Of a stretch of 64,000 nt of DNA, positions 1 to 9,790 are shown in pieces. Position 1 is the stretch's first letter; each line of letters starts with the position of its first letter. Source of the DNA: Kribbella albertanoniae (GTDB taxonomy: Bacteria; Actinomycetota; Actinomycetes; Propionibacteriales; Kribbellaceae); contig NZ_SMKA01000001.1 in NCBI RefSeq assembly GCF_004348455.1, positions 124,001 through 188,000 of the forward strand. Reading direction: 5' to 3'. Below the pieces are notes generated by a model that had not been told where the DNA came from, made no database searches, and saw nothing but the letters and a program-made list of their open reading frames with translations. The translations under genes were made by a program, and so were the position numbers.

Positions 1-877
1 GCAATAGGGTGTTGCAAGAACCTATTGCAATACGTCAAGGCCGCCGGTTAGGCTTCGCGTGTCGATTCAGCAGCCGGTCGAGGGAGGGATCAGAGATGAA
101 GTCACGACTCCGTGGAAGGTGGATACCCCGTGGCTTGGCGGTAGCCGGTCGGTGTCGCGGACCCTGTTCCACTGACGCGACGCGTACCGCCGCGAGATCG
201 TGCAAGCGGTGATGTCTGCATGGTCAGCGCCTTCGACTGGAGGCACGTCGAGCTCATGCGCCTGATCGTCGGCCGCCCGCGATGCGAATGCACGTGCAGG
301 TGCGAGTGCTAACGCCTGTGCAGGTGCGCTTAGGGGTTTTGACAGGTCGGTGTAGGGATGTTGCAGGTTCGTGCAATCGAGACCGATGGTTCTTGATTTG
401 GGACGATGCCGAGGGCAATGATGGTCGGTCTGTTGAGCGGGCCTGGAGGTTGGTTGCCGAGGGCATCTAAAGCTCCGGAGCGCGCTCTCCACGTAGCGCC
501 AGTCATCCGAGGCTGTGGCCACCTTCGGTGGCCGAGGATCGTCAGCACATCGAACAAGCTCGACGGGGGTCGGGAAGCGATGTTCAAGCAGTGTCAACGT
601 AGTTATCCACAGATCCACATTCTTCCTCCGCGACAGGTAGCCGGAGTGGATAGTCTTCTGTTGCTGGTTCAGCGGCCAGTCGGGGGAGCAAGGAGTGGGG
701 TCGAAACTGCTACTAGACGGGAGGTGATTGCCGTGCGAAACGGCAGTTGTCAGCGTGTGGCCCGGACCAGACAGTCTGATGACGGGTTCAACCAACGGAG
801 CCAGGCCATCGGTCATCAAGGAGCTGACATCGGGTTTCACCGCACTTCGCGACCGTGCGCGTGAAGGGGGCACGCCG
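1..877. other. no convincing gene; left edge of the window
   Basis: I see no supported gene here. Open frames exist on both strands (the longest on the minus strand spans 67-885), but their translations look like random high-GC reading frames and none has a good ribosome binding site. The first 28 bases contain an inverted repeat, GCAATAGG (1-8) and CCTATTGC (21-28), whose function is unknown. Confidence 0.5.
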
Positions 878-1402
878 ATGAGCAATCTGCAGCCTGAGGC
901 ACCCAGCCCGGGTGAATTTCAGGGTTACAACAGGGCCCGCTGCCTTATGTGGTGCCATGAGGCCCGGGTCCGGGTGTTCGAGCGTCTCGACAAGGAGACG
1001 GCTTTCATCAGAGACACCTCGGTCGAGGCCGTCCACGTCGACAACACCAAGCTGGCCGATCGGGTCTTCCTGACGGCATTCGACGATGAAGGCCGCGTTG
1101 TCAGCGGCGACACCCTTTACAACGACGAGCCCGATCAGCGCCTGGAGGTCGCGTCGGAGTTCGACCACGACTTCACTCACATGGAAGTCCCACCCGGGTC
1201 GGACCTTGAGAAGGTTGTTGCCCGCGAGGACGGCTGGGTCGTCAACATGGAAGTGGTGCGGGAATACGACGTCGTCGACGATCGCCGGAAGACGCAGCGT
1301 GCCGTGGTACTCGCGCATCTGCCTGACCTGATGAAACGGGGCGAGGCTCGCGGCTTCCTGCTCGGCCAGGACGAGCCCGACGAGGAGGCTGATGCGGAGT
1401 GA
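878..1402 (+). CDS. hypothetical acidic protein, 174 aa
   Basis: Not recognised. The ATG at 878 was chosen because GAAGGGGG stands eight bases upstream. The frame is also open further 5', but that extension has no better start signal. The protein is acidic and apparently soluble, with no signal peptide or membrane segment, and it ends in an Asp/Glu-rich tail (DEPDEEADAE). It is the first plausible gene of the plus-strand arm of the mobile element and stands alone, with 400 bases of apparently empty DNA after it. Codon use matches the neighbours. A small regulatory or structural role is possible, but nothing in the sequence shows it. Confidence 0.6.
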   Translation: MSNLQPEAPSPGEFQGYNRARCLMWCHEARVRVFERLDKETAFIRDTSVEAVHVDNTKLADRVFLTAFDDEGRVVSGDTLYNDEPDQRLEVASEFDHDFTHMEVPPGSDLEKVVAREDGWVVNMEVVREYDVVDDRRKTQRAVVLAHLPDLMKRGEARGFLLGQDEPDEEADAE

Positions 1403-1802
1403 GAGAGCCGTTGCTGCCGTTCACCTGCCGACCCAGAAGTCCCGCCCGGATGCATTGAGCCCGGCGGGTCTCCTACATTTGGGCGGCTCGGGCGCCGTGC
1501 GGCGTCTACGGCGACGATCAGCGCAGCTGATCCGGAAGGGGCAGAGCAAAGGGTGACCGCAGCAGCACGAGGATGCTGTCGACAACGTCCGGATGAATGT
1601 GGACGGTTGCAGCGGACCGACTGACGTCGGTCTCGGGTGCGATGTGGTGCGGCGTCGGAGCCGGCCGAGTGGTCCACGCCCGCAAGCTTGCGGCGGCATG
1701 CCGGATTGCTCCTCCATCAACCGCTGCCATCACGCCGGACAGTCGTCCGATGCGCGGGTGTCGATGCCACTCACCTCGTGAATGCCGGACGAAGGAACAG
1801 CG
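1403..1802. other. intergenic, nothing recognised
   Basis: About 400 bases between two small hypothetical genes. I see no convincing coding frame, hairpin or promoter. Confidence 0.4.
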
Positions 1803-1997
1803 ATGGACGAGCGGTGTATCGGGCCTGGCTTCTGGGAGATCGACGGGTTCCGTGTCGAGCGCCGAGCCAGGCTCTGGGGCGTGTACCTATCACCCAACAC
1901 TGAGCCGGTGTTCGAGCATCGCACGCTCAAGTGGTGCCGGCAGTTCGTCGCGGACGGTATGGCGCATGACGCACTGACCGACAGACGTCGGCGATAG
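1803..1997 (+). CDS. small hypothetical protein, 64 aa
   Basis: Not recognised. The ATG at 1803 follows GAAGGA at a seven-base spacing, which favours it over an in-frame ATG at 1782. The product is short and basic, with several aromatic residues (GFWEIDGF, LWGVYLSP) and an RRRR tail. It has no membrane segment. Its only support is the ribosome binding site and codon bias, so it could be a false call. It sits alone between two stretches without genes. Confidence 0.4.
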   Translation: MDERCIGPGFWEIDGFRVERRARLWGVYLSPNTEPVFEHRTLKWCRQFVADGMAHDALTDRRRR

Positions 1998-2432
1998 CCC
2001 TCCCCGGAACCCGCGTGTCGACACCTTGTTGACATGACTCTTGCCATGGGCACCGAGCTCGTCGGCCGCAGCGGGAAGCCAGCAGTGAAGACTGCCGCCT
2101 AGATCAAGCCCAGGCTCCGAGTGCTGCCAGCCGGGGCCGGCGCACTGACTGCGGCTCCTGATTACCGAGCTGCATGTACCTGCCCGAGACCTGAAGGACG
2201 TCGACCATCGGCGTCGGACCTACCTCTCCCCAGGTCCCCACTTGCCGTTGGCATTCTCCAACGCTGCTGGACGCCAAGCCGGTTGGGTTCGCCTGAGCCG
2301 GGAGGCGGTCCAGTTCCCCGATAGCGCCAGGTCACCCGATCTGAGCCGAGATCGACGCGGCAGTAGCTGAGCTCCGACGTGCTCCCTGTTTTAAGACCCA
2401 GACCAGCGAATCCACCTAGAAGGAGCGCCATC
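1998..2432. other. intergenic, nothing recognised
   Basis: About 435 bases without a supportable gene. The strong ribosome binding site AGAAGGAGCG just before 2433 belongs to the next gene. A promoter for the plus-strand cluster would be expected here, but I see no clear -35/-10 pair. The AT-rich motif found upstream of the minus-strand operons is absent. Confidence 0.4.
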
Positions 2433-3359
2433 ATGGCCAACTATTCAATCTCTGCCGCCCAGCTCAGCGAGGGGGAAATCGTCCTCATCCGCGGCAAGCT
2501 CGGCTTCTCCCGCCTGACCCGACTCATCGACGGCGCCCAGCTCGAGGCATCTGACGCGCGCAAGGTCCAGAGCGGCGGGATCGCTGTTGGGAAGCCTCAC
2601 ACCTCGGCGACCATCACCCATGCCGAGGTGATCTGCAAGGATGCGGACAATCCCACGGTGGAGGAGCGTTACGTCGCCGAGCGACGCTTCGCGTCTGCCA
2701 AGCACCCGGATACCGGTGCGAACTACTCGATCGACAGCAAGGGCAGCCTGCCGGGCATTGCAGTCCCCGGTGATGGCGGCAAGGTGGTTCCGGACGACTC
2801 CGGCAGGGAACTGGCCCAGGGCCTCGACGTGACTCTGGTGCTGCGCGTCTTCAAGCCGAAGGGGTACGCCAACCGCGGGCTGTCGCTCGATACGGTGATT
2901 GTCAACGAGCCTGTTCGTTACTACGTGGGCAACACCAACGCTGCCGAGCTCGCCGCTCGTGGCATCGTCTTCGCCGCGCCGCCGCAGAGTGTGCAGGCGG
3001 CCGCGGCTCCCGGGTCTGAGCAGCACGGGGCTGTGGCCACGGTCGTCGACGACGGAACCGGCACCGTGATCGACGAGAACGGCTTCGCGCTGCCTGGCCC
3101 ATCGGCCCATCAGCCGCAGCAGGCCGCACCGGCCACCGCGGCGGCGCCCAACTCGGTGCCCGCTTCGCAGGCAACCGCGCCGGCGGCGCAGCAGGAAGAG
3201 ACTCTCGAGGCCAAGCTCGCGCGGCTGGAGGCGGAGAACTCGGCGCTCAAGGACGCCGGATCCGCCATCGGCACTCCGTTCGCACTGACCGCTCCGGCAA
3301 GCCCGTGGAGTGACGACTCCCCGGCAGGCGAGACCGCGGGGATCACCTATCAGGGCTGA
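2433..3359 (+). CDS. hypothetical protein with disordered C-terminal tail, 308 aa
   Basis: Not recognised. The ATG at 2433 follows AAGGAG at a good spacing. Residues 1-180 look like a compact beta-rich domain, and roughly 180-308 are Ala/Pro/Gln-rich and probably disordered, with a short possible coiled coil (EETLEAKLARLEAENSALK). A compact N-terminal domain with a flexible tail is also the layout of single-stranded DNA-binding proteins. The next gene encodes a primase-like protein, so an ssDNA-binding or replication role is possible, but that is inference from layout and position only. A perfect 15-bp hairpin follows the stop codon. Confidence 0.75.
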   Translation: MANYSISAAQLSEGEIVLIRGKLGFSRLTRLIDGAQLEASDARKVQSGGIAVGKPHTSATITHAEVICKDADNPTVEERYVAERRFASAKHPDTGANYSIDSKGSLPGIAVPGDGGKVVPDDSGRELAQGLDVTLVLRVFKPKGYANRGLSLDTVIVNEPVRYYVGNTNAAELAARGIVFAAPPQSVQAAAAPGSEQHGAVATVVDDGTGTVIDENGFALPGPSAHQPQQAAPATAAAPNSVPASQATAPAAQQEETLEAKLARLEAENSALKDAGSAIGTPFALTAPASPWSDDSPAGETAGITYQG

Positions 3360-3372
3360 ATCCCCGACGACC

Positions 3373-3413
3373 GACATGGCCCCTGCACCGAACATTCCTG
3401 CAGGGGCCATGTC
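3373..3413 (+). terminator. 15-bp perfect hairpin after the 308-aa gene
   Basis: GACATGGCCCCTGCA (3373-3387) pairs fully with 3399-3413 across an 11-base loop. It begins 14 bases after a stop codon. There is no T tract, so it may be a U-less actinobacterial terminator or an RNA-stability hairpin. Confidence 0.6.
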
Positions 3414-3463
3414 ATGCCCGCTCGCTTCGTCGACACCACTGCCGTCCTTCAGGAAAGACCTCG

Positions 3464-4459
3464 ATGACGCTTGACGATCCCCGCATCAGGTTCGCCGACT
3501 TCTATGCCAACCCGGCGGTCCGCGCGCTTGCGGGCGCTGCCCGGTGGACGATCTCCGGCAGCCTCGGCGATGACCCTGACGATCCGACGACCACACGTAA
3601 AGCACCCATCGACCTGCGCGCGCTGCTCGACCGCAACTGGCTGCGAGGTGCCTGGACGCTCGACGAGCAGTGTCTCGTGGTGCTCGACGAGCTCACCGAC
3701 AGGCTCCCGGCGGCTACCAACACCGCCTTCTACCTGCGTGCGCTCACCGACGGCCTCATGGTGATCGACATCGAGCCAGATTGCCCGCCGGAGGTCGCCG
3801 CCCAGCTGCTCGCACTACCTGCCGTCCTGTACCGCGAGCAGTCGATGTCCGGGCTGGGTTTCCACGTCGTGACTGCGCTGCCGGACAACTTCCATGCGTT
3901 TCCTGTCGCCGCCGGCAAACGGGTGCTCCGCGAGGAGCACGGCTGGTACGAGATCTTGCTCGACCATTGGGTGACGTTCACCCGCAGTCCGCCTGCACCC
4001 GATGTCCTGGCCCGTGCCACGGCGGGGCCGGCAGGGCAGTTCTCCACGGTCGAAGACCTGTACGCCTTCCTGGCCCAGAATGCGCGAATCCCTTCGGCGT
4101 CCGCAGCCGACGTCGACACCGGCGTCGAGGCCCCGGACATTCCGGGTGGAGCACAGATCGTCAGACAGACGGTTGCCGGCGCACGCCGCAGGTTCAAGAC
4201 TCTCGACGACTTCGACGGCGACCACTCGCGTCACGAATTTTCAGTTCTCGGCACGCTCCACCACCAGCTGCTCAATCACCTGGTCGAGCACATGTCCGTC
4301 GGCCGGAGCTTCTCCAGCAGCGACCGGGCCTGGCTGCTGTTCCAGGCAGCTCAGCAAGTGATTCCACCGCGCGCGAAGCACAGCGAGCGCCGCAACGGGC
4401 GCCCGTTCCTGCTCGACCGCGCCGCGGCGATGATCGCGCAGCCGACGTCCGACTCCTGA
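3464..4459 (+). CDS. putative archaeo-eukaryotic primase (NrS-1-like primase-polymerase fold)
   Basis: Probably the element's own primase or primase-polymerase, making primers for replication or for second-strand synthesis after transfer. What I see: W28 and the RKAPID stretch near 45-50 resemble the start of NrS-1-type domains; D102-I-E104 in MVIDIEPD fits the metal-binding DxD/DxE motif; YREQSMSGLGFHVV (123-136) fits the S-x-S-G-x-G-x-H motif, with H134 as the active-site histidine; YEILLDHWVTFTRSPP (162-177) fits the third motif. At 331 residues the C-terminal part is unassigned and no helicase domain is attached. Its neighbours are AAA ATPases and a UvrD-like helicase, which suits a replication module. 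The family call rests on motif spacing read by eye. Confidence 0.65.
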   Translation: MTLDDPRIRFADFYANPAVRALAGAARWTISGSLGDDPDDPTTTRKAPIDLRALLDRNWLRGAWTLDEQCLVVLDELTDRLPAATNTAFYLRALTDGLMVIDIEPDCPPEVAAQLLALPAVLYREQSMSGLGFHVVTALPDNFHAFPVAAGKRVLREEHGWYEILLDHWVTFTRSPPAPDVLARATAGPAGQFSTVEDLYAFLAQNARIPSASAADVDTGVEAPDIPGGAQIVRQTVAGARRRFKTLDDFDGDHSRHEFSVLGTLHHQLLNHLVEHMSVGRSFSSSDRAWLLFQAAQQVIPPRAKHSERRNGRPFLLDRAAAMIAQPTSDS

Positions 4460-4495
4460 CCTCCCTGTCAGCCCACCACAGAAAGCATCCTCACC

Positions 4496-5728
4496 ATGCG
4501 CTTCAACGACACGCTGTCCGAGGTCATCCAACTGGACCTCGAGATGAATATTGTTCCCGCCCTGATGGGCGAGCCCGGCATCGGCAAGTCCTCCTGGGTC
4601 GAGGCGCTGGCCTACTCGATGAACACAAGGGCCTTCGTGCTGCCGTGCAACCAGCTCGCTGACAAGGCAGACCTCACGGGTGCGCGTCTCGTGCCGACCA
4701 ACGGTGGGTCCTACAAGCAGGTCTTCTACCCCCACCACGTCATCCAGGACTGCATCGACTATGCCGAGGCGAACCCGCGCGAGTGGCCGATCCTGTTCCT
4801 CGACGAGATCAACCGAACCACCGCCGACGTTACGTCCGGCGCGCTGACCTTGGTCACGCTGCGCTGCATGGGACACGTCGAACTGCCCAAGAACGTCCGC
4901 ATCATCGTGGCCGGCAACGACAAGGGCAACGTCACCACGCTCGACGAGGCCAGCCTGTCCCGCTTCTCGATCTACCGGGTCGAACCCGAGGCCGCGACGC
5001 TCATGAACATCCTCGGTGACGACCTCAACCCGTGGGTGAGGAAGGTCCTGACGCAGTATCCGGCACTCGTCTTCCAGAAGGCCGTGTCGGGCATCGCCGC
5101 AACTGACGGACCCGACGATGACGACGATGCCACCACTTCGTCATTCGCCGAGCTGTTCGACTCCGGCGAGGAGATGAACCAGCTAACCACGCCGCGAACG
5201 ATCGACAGCCTGTCGCGCTGGCTGAACAAGGCCAGCCGTGACCAGTTGTCGCGCTACCTGGCCACGCCGACAACGATCGGAGACCGTGAGACCTACGTCC
5301 TGAACGAGGTGATCGAATCGCACGTGGGCAACACGGCGTTCGCTCTGCAGGTCGTCGCGGTCATCGCCGAAGACCTCGCCAGCGGGGCCGGCCAGGCGGT
5401 GTCCAACCAGGTCGTCGTCCCGAAGCCGAACTGCTACGCAGAGCTCAAAGCCGCACAGTCCGTGACGGACCTGTCGGCGCTGATCGCGGACCTGACCGAC
5501 TCTGACAAGTCCGGTTCGCTGCTCTACGCGCTCAGGGATCACGAGGACAACACCCGGCTGATCGAACAGCTCGCCCAGGCGACGAACCAGATCGAGACGG
5601 CTCATATGCGGACCCTGTTCGAGATGCTCTCTGCTGCCCAGGCAGATACCCAGAACGTCGAGGCCTTCCTCAACAGTGGGACACCGGTGGCCGAAAGGGT
5701 CAAGCCGATGATCTCGGCGTTCCTGTGA
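4496..5728 (+). CDS. MoxR-type AAA+ ATPase
   Basis: A 410-residue AAA+ ATPase of the MoxR class. Walker A is GEPGIGKS (25-32) and Walker B is ILFLDEIN (D103, E104). A sensor-1 asparagine (VAGND) and an SRF arginine follow, as expected in MoxR proteins. A long C-terminal helical region (about 180-410) includes an acidic insert, PDDDDDATT. MoxR ATPases usually work with a von Willebrand A protein to remodel or activate a partner complex, and the next gene encodes exactly such a VWA protein. The target is not evident. The ATG at 4496 lies 37 bases after the primase-like gene and its ribosome binding site is only moderate. The two are likely co-transcribed. Confidence 0.88.
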   Translation: MRFNDTLSEVIQLDLEMNIVPALMGEPGIGKSSWVEALAYSMNTRAFVLPCNQLADKADLTGARLVPTNGGSYKQVFYPHHVIQDCIDYAEANPREWPILFLDEINRTTADVTSGALTLVTLRCMGHVELPKNVRIIVAGNDKGNVTTLDEASLSRFSIYRVEPEAATLMNILGDDLNPWVRKVLTQYPALVFQKAVSGIAATDGPDDDDDATTSSFAELFDSGEEMNQLTTPRTIDSLSRWLNKASRDQLSRYLATPTTIGDRETYVLNEVIESHVGNTAFALQVVAVIAEDLASGAGQAVSNQVVVPKPNCYAELKAAQSVTDLSALIADLTDSDKSGSLLYALRDHEDNTRLIEQLAQATNQIETAHMRTLFEMLSAAQADTQNVEAFLNSGTPVAERVKPMISAFL

Positions 5729-5773
5729 TCGAGGCCTGCTCACCGGATACCCCGAAAGGAGGGGCCAGTCATC

Positions 5774-7468
5774 ATGACAATCACCGTTTCCAACCAGAAG
5801 CCGGCCGTGCTCGACCCAGTCCACACGATCTCGTGCAAGGGTGACTACGATCCACTGCCCGTCCTCGGATCTGTCGTCGTGGACCCGCTGCGAACGCCAC
5901 TCAACCCCGGCGCCCCGGCGAGCATCACGGATGCGCACGGCAACGACATCGGGCCGGATATCGAGCAACTGCTCATGTCCTGCCTTGCCGAGACCGTGCA
6001 GCCGGCGGCTGAGCAGACCATGAAGGAGATCCTTGGTCAGACCCTGGTCAGCTACGACCAGGGGACGACCCTGCCGGTGGGCGAACTGTTCGCTGCCCAG
6101 GCAGGGCGGGCACACAAGCTACCTGCTCCCAGCCGGACGGTCATCTACACCGCGCACCAAGACGTGATTCCCGCCGCCAAGGCGCTCTTGTCAGGATCCG
6201 GCGACAGCAACGAGTTCTTTGCGGCCCTCGCCTACGCCTATCACCCGGACACGCTCGGATTCTGGTTCCAGTCTGCAGCCGCATTCGACGACTTCAAGGC
6301 CTGGCTCACCGTTCAGACCCAGGCCATGAGCGCCGCGCTGCCAGTTCAGACGGTCCGGCTGCTCGGCGACTTCGCCGCGCTGCCGCTCAAAGGCCTGACC
6401 GAGTCGCTTCAGCTGCGCGTCGACGATGCCGACGGCAACGACGAATTCTCGTTCGCGCGGGTCATCGTGCACATGCTGATGCTCTACGTCGAGCAGCAGC
6501 GTGCGGGTGCAACGCTCCAGCAGGGAGCGGCAACAGGCTGCACAGCCGGTGTCTTGCCCTTCACCATCGGAGAGCTGTTTTGCCCGCGGTCGCTCGTGCT
6601 GGTGAACGTTGAAGTGCACGCCCGGGCACGTGCCAACAAGATCACCGCCGAGTGGATGATCATCAACCAGGCCCTCGCTGCGCCGGTGAAGGTCGTCTCA
6701 AATCAAGCGTTGTCGAAGCTCACGACCCTGCAGCGCGCGACAGCCCGGGCCAAGGTTCTGGCCGGCGCACAGCAGACTGGCTGGCCGACAGGCCGGGCCG
6801 CCCGGGTGATGTTCCGTAAACAGCCGCCCTCGAAGGTCGACCTGTTCGCAGCGCTCACCCGGGTGCTGAAACGGATGGGCAAGGTCAATCGGTCACAGAA
6901 CATCTTCCGCAGGTCGAAGACCACATTTCTGAAGGCGAACCGCCGTGATCCCGACGACTTCAACAAGGCCGGCCGGATCACCAGCGTGAGCTATATGCCC
7001 GACCTCCACCTCTATGTCGACACCTCCGGGTCGATCAGTGAGGCGAACTATCAGGAGGCGGTGCTGATGCTCATCAGGATCGCGAAGAAGCTCAACGTCA
7101 ATCTGTACTTCAACTCGTTCAGCAGCGTGCTCTCGCAGGAGACGTTGCTGAAGGTGGAGAACAAGTCCGTCACCCACATCTGGCGGGAGTTCCGCAGGGT
7201 CCCGAAAGTCAACGGTGGAACCGACTACCTCCAGATCTGGCGCTACATCAACGCCAGCGCGGTCCGCAAGCGCCGGCTGAGTCTGGTCATCACCGACTTC
7301 GAGTGGACTCCACCCTCGACCCGTGAGGACCACCCAGCCAACCTCTACTACGCGCCGTGCGGAGCCATGGACTGGGACTCCATGGTCAGCAACGCGAAGC
7401 AGTTCACGAGGGCCATGCAGCACATCGACGCGGCCACCGCGCAACGACTGCTGGGAATGATCGCCTGA
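5774..7468 (+). CDS. VWA (metal-ion-dependent adhesion site) protein, partner of the MoxR ATPase
   Basis: 564 residues. The C-terminal third is a VWA-like domain beginning LHLYVDTSGSIS, with the MIDAS triad D416, S418 and S420. A later NGGTDY fits the MIDAS threonine and LVITDFEW the distal Asp. The N-terminal 400 residues are unassigned. VWA proteins encoded directly after MoxR ATPases (CoxE/YehP-like arrangements) act as metal-dependent adaptors that connect the ATPase to its substrate. The start follows GAAAGGAGGGG, a very strong ribosome binding site. A 15-bp hairpin follows the stop. No signal peptide or membrane segment is visible, so it should be cytoplasmic. Confidence 0.85.
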   Translation: MTITVSNQKPAVLDPVHTISCKGDYDPLPVLGSVVVDPLRTPLNPGAPASITDAHGNDIGPDIEQLLMSCLAETVQPAAEQTMKEILGQTLVSYDQGTTLPVGELFAAQAGRAHKLPAPSRTVIYTAHQDVIPAAKALLSGSGDSNEFFAALAYAYHPDTLGFWFQSAAAFDDFKAWLTVQTQAMSAALPVQTVRLLGDFAALPLKGLTESLQLRVDDADGNDEFSFARVIVHMLMLYVEQQRAGATLQQGAATGCTAGVLPFTIGELFCPRSLVLVNVEVHARARANKITAEWMIINQALAAPVKVVSNQALSKLTTLQRATARAKVLAGAQQTGWPTGRAARVMFRKQPPSKVDLFAALTRVLKRMGKVNRSQNIFRRSKTTFLKANRRDPDDFNKAGRITSVSYMPDLHLYVDTSGSISEANYQEAVLMLIRIAKKLNVNLYFNSFSSVLSQETLLKVENKSVTHIWREFRRVPKVNGGTDYLQIWRYINASAVRKRRLSLVITDFEWTPPSTREDHPANLYYAPCGAMDWDSMVSNAKQFTRAMQHIDAATAQRLLGMIA

Positions 7469-7482
7469 GCCTTCGCTCCCCA

Positions 7483-7516
7483 ACGACGGTGCTGCCCACT
7501 CGGGCGGCACCGTCGT
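7483..7516 (+). terminator. hairpin after the VWA gene
   Basis: ACGACGGTGC (7483-7492) pairs with GCACCGTCGT (7507-7516). The pairing continues inward through GCCC/GGGC with one wobble pair, leaving a very small loop. No T tract follows. Confidence 0.6.
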
Positions 7517-7555
7517 CCCGTCTCGCCACATTTCACCCGCGAAGGAGCACGATCA

Positions 7556-9487
7556 ATGGGCCTCCAGAACTTCACAGGCCGTCCCGACGATGACACGGGT
7601 TCGCCGAGTGGACCCGGTGGCCCGTCCGGCTTCGCTGTCGGTCTGCCTATCGGAGACGACGAGGACACCAACGGCAATGTCGTTGAAGAGATGCTCATCG
7701 ACTACAACGAGAAGTACCGAAACGCTGAGCCCACGCTGTTCCGCGACAGGCTGACCGAGCAGATGCTCTCGATACTCATCGGAAGGACCAAGCCCAACGC
7801 GCTGCTGGTCGGTCCCGCCGGTGTCGGCAAGACCAAAATCGTCGAAGATATTGCCCGGCGCATTGCCCTTGGCGACACCCTCATCCCGGATCGGCTCAGG
7901 AACCACACGGTCTACGAGCTGCCACTCTCGAATCTCGTCGCCGGATCCTCGCTGGTAGGTGCGCTCGAGGAGAAGGTGAAGGCGGTCGTCACCTATGCCT
8001 CGGATCCCGCGAACAAGGTCATCTTGTTCATGGACGAGATCCATCAGCTCACCACCAGATCTGACGGTGGCACCTACGGGAAAGTCGCGCAGATCCTCAA
8101 GCCCGCTCTGGCACGCGGCGACATGATCGTCATCGGTGCCACGACCATGCAGGAAGCGCGCTCTCTCGACGACGACCCCGCGTTCAAACGCCGCTTCTCC
8201 CGGCTCATCGTCGATGAAATCACGCCCGAGCAGACAGGAACCGTGCTGGAGAAGATCCGGCCCGGCCTGCTGGCTCACTACGGGTACCAGATCAGCGTCA
8301 CCGACGACGTTCTGGCCACCGTGGTCCGGATAGCCGACGCGAACTCGCACCTGGGGTCCCACCGACCCGACAATGCGATCACGCTGCTGGACCGGGCGAT
8401 GGCCAACCGAGTCCTCGAGCAGAAACGGCTCATTGCTGTGGCGAGTGCGGCCGGTGATACCGCAGCCGTGCAGGCACTCCAAGCGATCCCGTGCGTGCCG
8501 CTCACCGAGACCCGGGTTGTCGACGTTGCTCGTCAGCTTGTCACCGGCAACGCGATGAAGAACGTCTTCGACGTCGCGTTGCTGAGCGCCGCTCTGACCG
8601 AGCGGCTGCAAGGCCAGGACTCTGTGCTCACCACCCTGGTCGACCAGATCGCGCGTGAGCAGCTGGAGGTGTTCCCGCGCACAGCACCAGTGGCCTGGCT
8701 GTTCGCCGGCGCTTCCGGGGTCGGCAAGACCGAGACCGCCAAGGTGATCTCCGAGCACCTGGCCGGCCAGGAGCCGATCGTGCTGAACATGACCGAGTAT
8801 CACCACGACTCGTCCATCTCCCGGATCATCGGCGCGCCTCCCGGCTACATCGGTTCGGACTCGAACGCCGAACTGCCGTTCGATTCGCTCGAATCCAATC
8901 CGCACAGGGTCATCCTGCTCGACGAGTTCGAGAAGGCCGACCGAGCTGTGCAGCGCCTGTTCCTTCAGGCCCTCGACGAGGGCTTCATCACCACGGCACG
9001 AGGCAAGCGGATCGACTTCTCCAAGGCGTTCGTCATCGCGACAACCAACGCAGCCCGCGACGTCCTTGACGGCCAGCAGGTCGGCTTCGGCGGTAGCCCG
9101 AAGGCCGTTTCGAACCGCAGTCTCAAGGCAGCACTCGCGCAGTTCTTCGACGCCGAGCTGCTCGGTCGCTTTTCGACGATCGTCGGCTTCAACCCCATCG
9201 ACGAGCAGACCTACCGCGACGTCCTGACCGCGCACTACGCGCATCAGCGGGGACAAGCCGTCGACGCTAAGCCTCGGCTCAACCACGTCCTCCCCGCAGC
9301 GCTCCCGGACGCTGAGCTGTCTGCCATGTCCGAGCGAACCTTCGTACCCAGCCATGGGGCTCGTCCCGCTGCGCGTGCGATCAGGGGCTGGATCGAAGAC
9401 GCCCTGATTGCCGCACAGACGGCACCTCCGATCACCGCGGCACAGCAAGTTGCTCCCGCCCCGGACGACCCCGAGCTCAGCGACTGA
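7556..9487 (+). CDS. ClpA/ClpB-like double AAA+ ATPase
   Basis: 643 residues with the two-ring architecture of class I Clp/Hsp100 unfoldases. The D1 Walker A is GPAGVGKT (86-93) with Walker B ILFMDEIH (D160, E161). The D2 Walker A is GASGVGKT (385-392), followed by NMTEY, GAPPGYIGSD and VILLDEFEKAD, the typical Clp pore-loop and Walker B segments. It lacks the Clp N-domain and the ClpB middle coiled coil. I do not see the IGL/F tripeptide that docks ClpP, so it may remodel proteins rather than feed a protease. A second, different ATPase of this type lies at 34948-36714. The start follows GAAGGAG. A GC-rich hairpin lies after the stop. Confidence 0.88.
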   Translation: MGLQNFTGRPDDDTGSPSGPGGPSGFAVGLPIGDDEDTNGNVVEEMLIDYNEKYRNAEPTLFRDRLTEQMLSILIGRTKPNALLVGPAGVGKTKIVEDIARRIALGDTLIPDRLRNHTVYELPLSNLVAGSSLVGALEEKVKAVVTYASDPANKVILFMDEIHQLTTRSDGGTYGKVAQILKPALARGDMIVIGATTMQEARSLDDDPAFKRRFSRLIVDEITPEQTGTVLEKIRPGLLAHYGYQISVTDDVLATVVRIADANSHLGSHRPDNAITLLDRAMANRVLEQKRLIAVASAAGDTAAVQALQAIPCVPLTETRVVDVARQLVTGNAMKNVFDVALLSAALTERLQGQDSVLTTLVDQIAREQLEVFPRTAPVAWLFAGASGVGKTETAKVISEHLAGQEPIVLNMTEYHHDSSISRIIGAPPGYIGSDSNAELPFDSLESNPHRVILLDEFEKADRAVQRLFLQALDEGFITTARGKRIDFSKAFVIATTNAARDVLDGQQVGFGGSPKAVSNRSLKAALAQFFDAELLGRFSTIVGFNPIDEQTYRDVLTAHYAHQRGQAVDAKPRLNHVLPAALPDAELSAMSERTFVPSHGARPAARAIRGWIEDALIAAQTAPPITAAQQVAPAPDDPELSD

Positions 9488-9790
9488 ACATCAGCTGAAA
9501 GCAACAGTCCGGACGCTCGGGGTGCGTGCGCGGTCCTGGCGCAATCCACCGCGCGCTGCCTTCGGCGCGCGGTGGCCGGGGCCTCACGGCCCCGACGGGT
9601 GGGAACACGAGGCATCTGCCCACCTCTTCGCGAACCCTTCCCGGCTCGGTTCGCCGAGTCGCGCCCAGTGGTCACCGCCTGCTCCTTCGCAAGCAGGAAG
9701 GAACATCGCCGGCCCCTCTTCGCGCAGCACGCCGATGCCCTGCGGCATGCCTTCCAGCCCCTTCTCGCCGGATCACAGAAAGCGCGCACA
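9488..9790. other. intergenic with hairpins
   Basis: About 300 bases with no gene I can support, although the frame of the downstream helicase stays open to 9572. It contains a perfect 11-bp hairpin at 9546-9575, with a second GC-rich inverted repeat (CGGGGCC/GGCCCCG) directly after it. Confidence 0.5.
9546..9575 (+). terminator. GC-rich hairpin after the Clp-like gene
   Basis: CCACCGCGCGC (9546-9556) pairs with GCGCGCGGTGG (9565-9575) across eight bases. There is no T tract. It lies 58 bases after the stop codon. Confidence 0.6.

Noticed and set aside
67-885. 272-codon open frame on the minus strand
   Set aside because: It has no plausible ribosome binding site, composition is like random GC-rich sequence, and no motif is visible.
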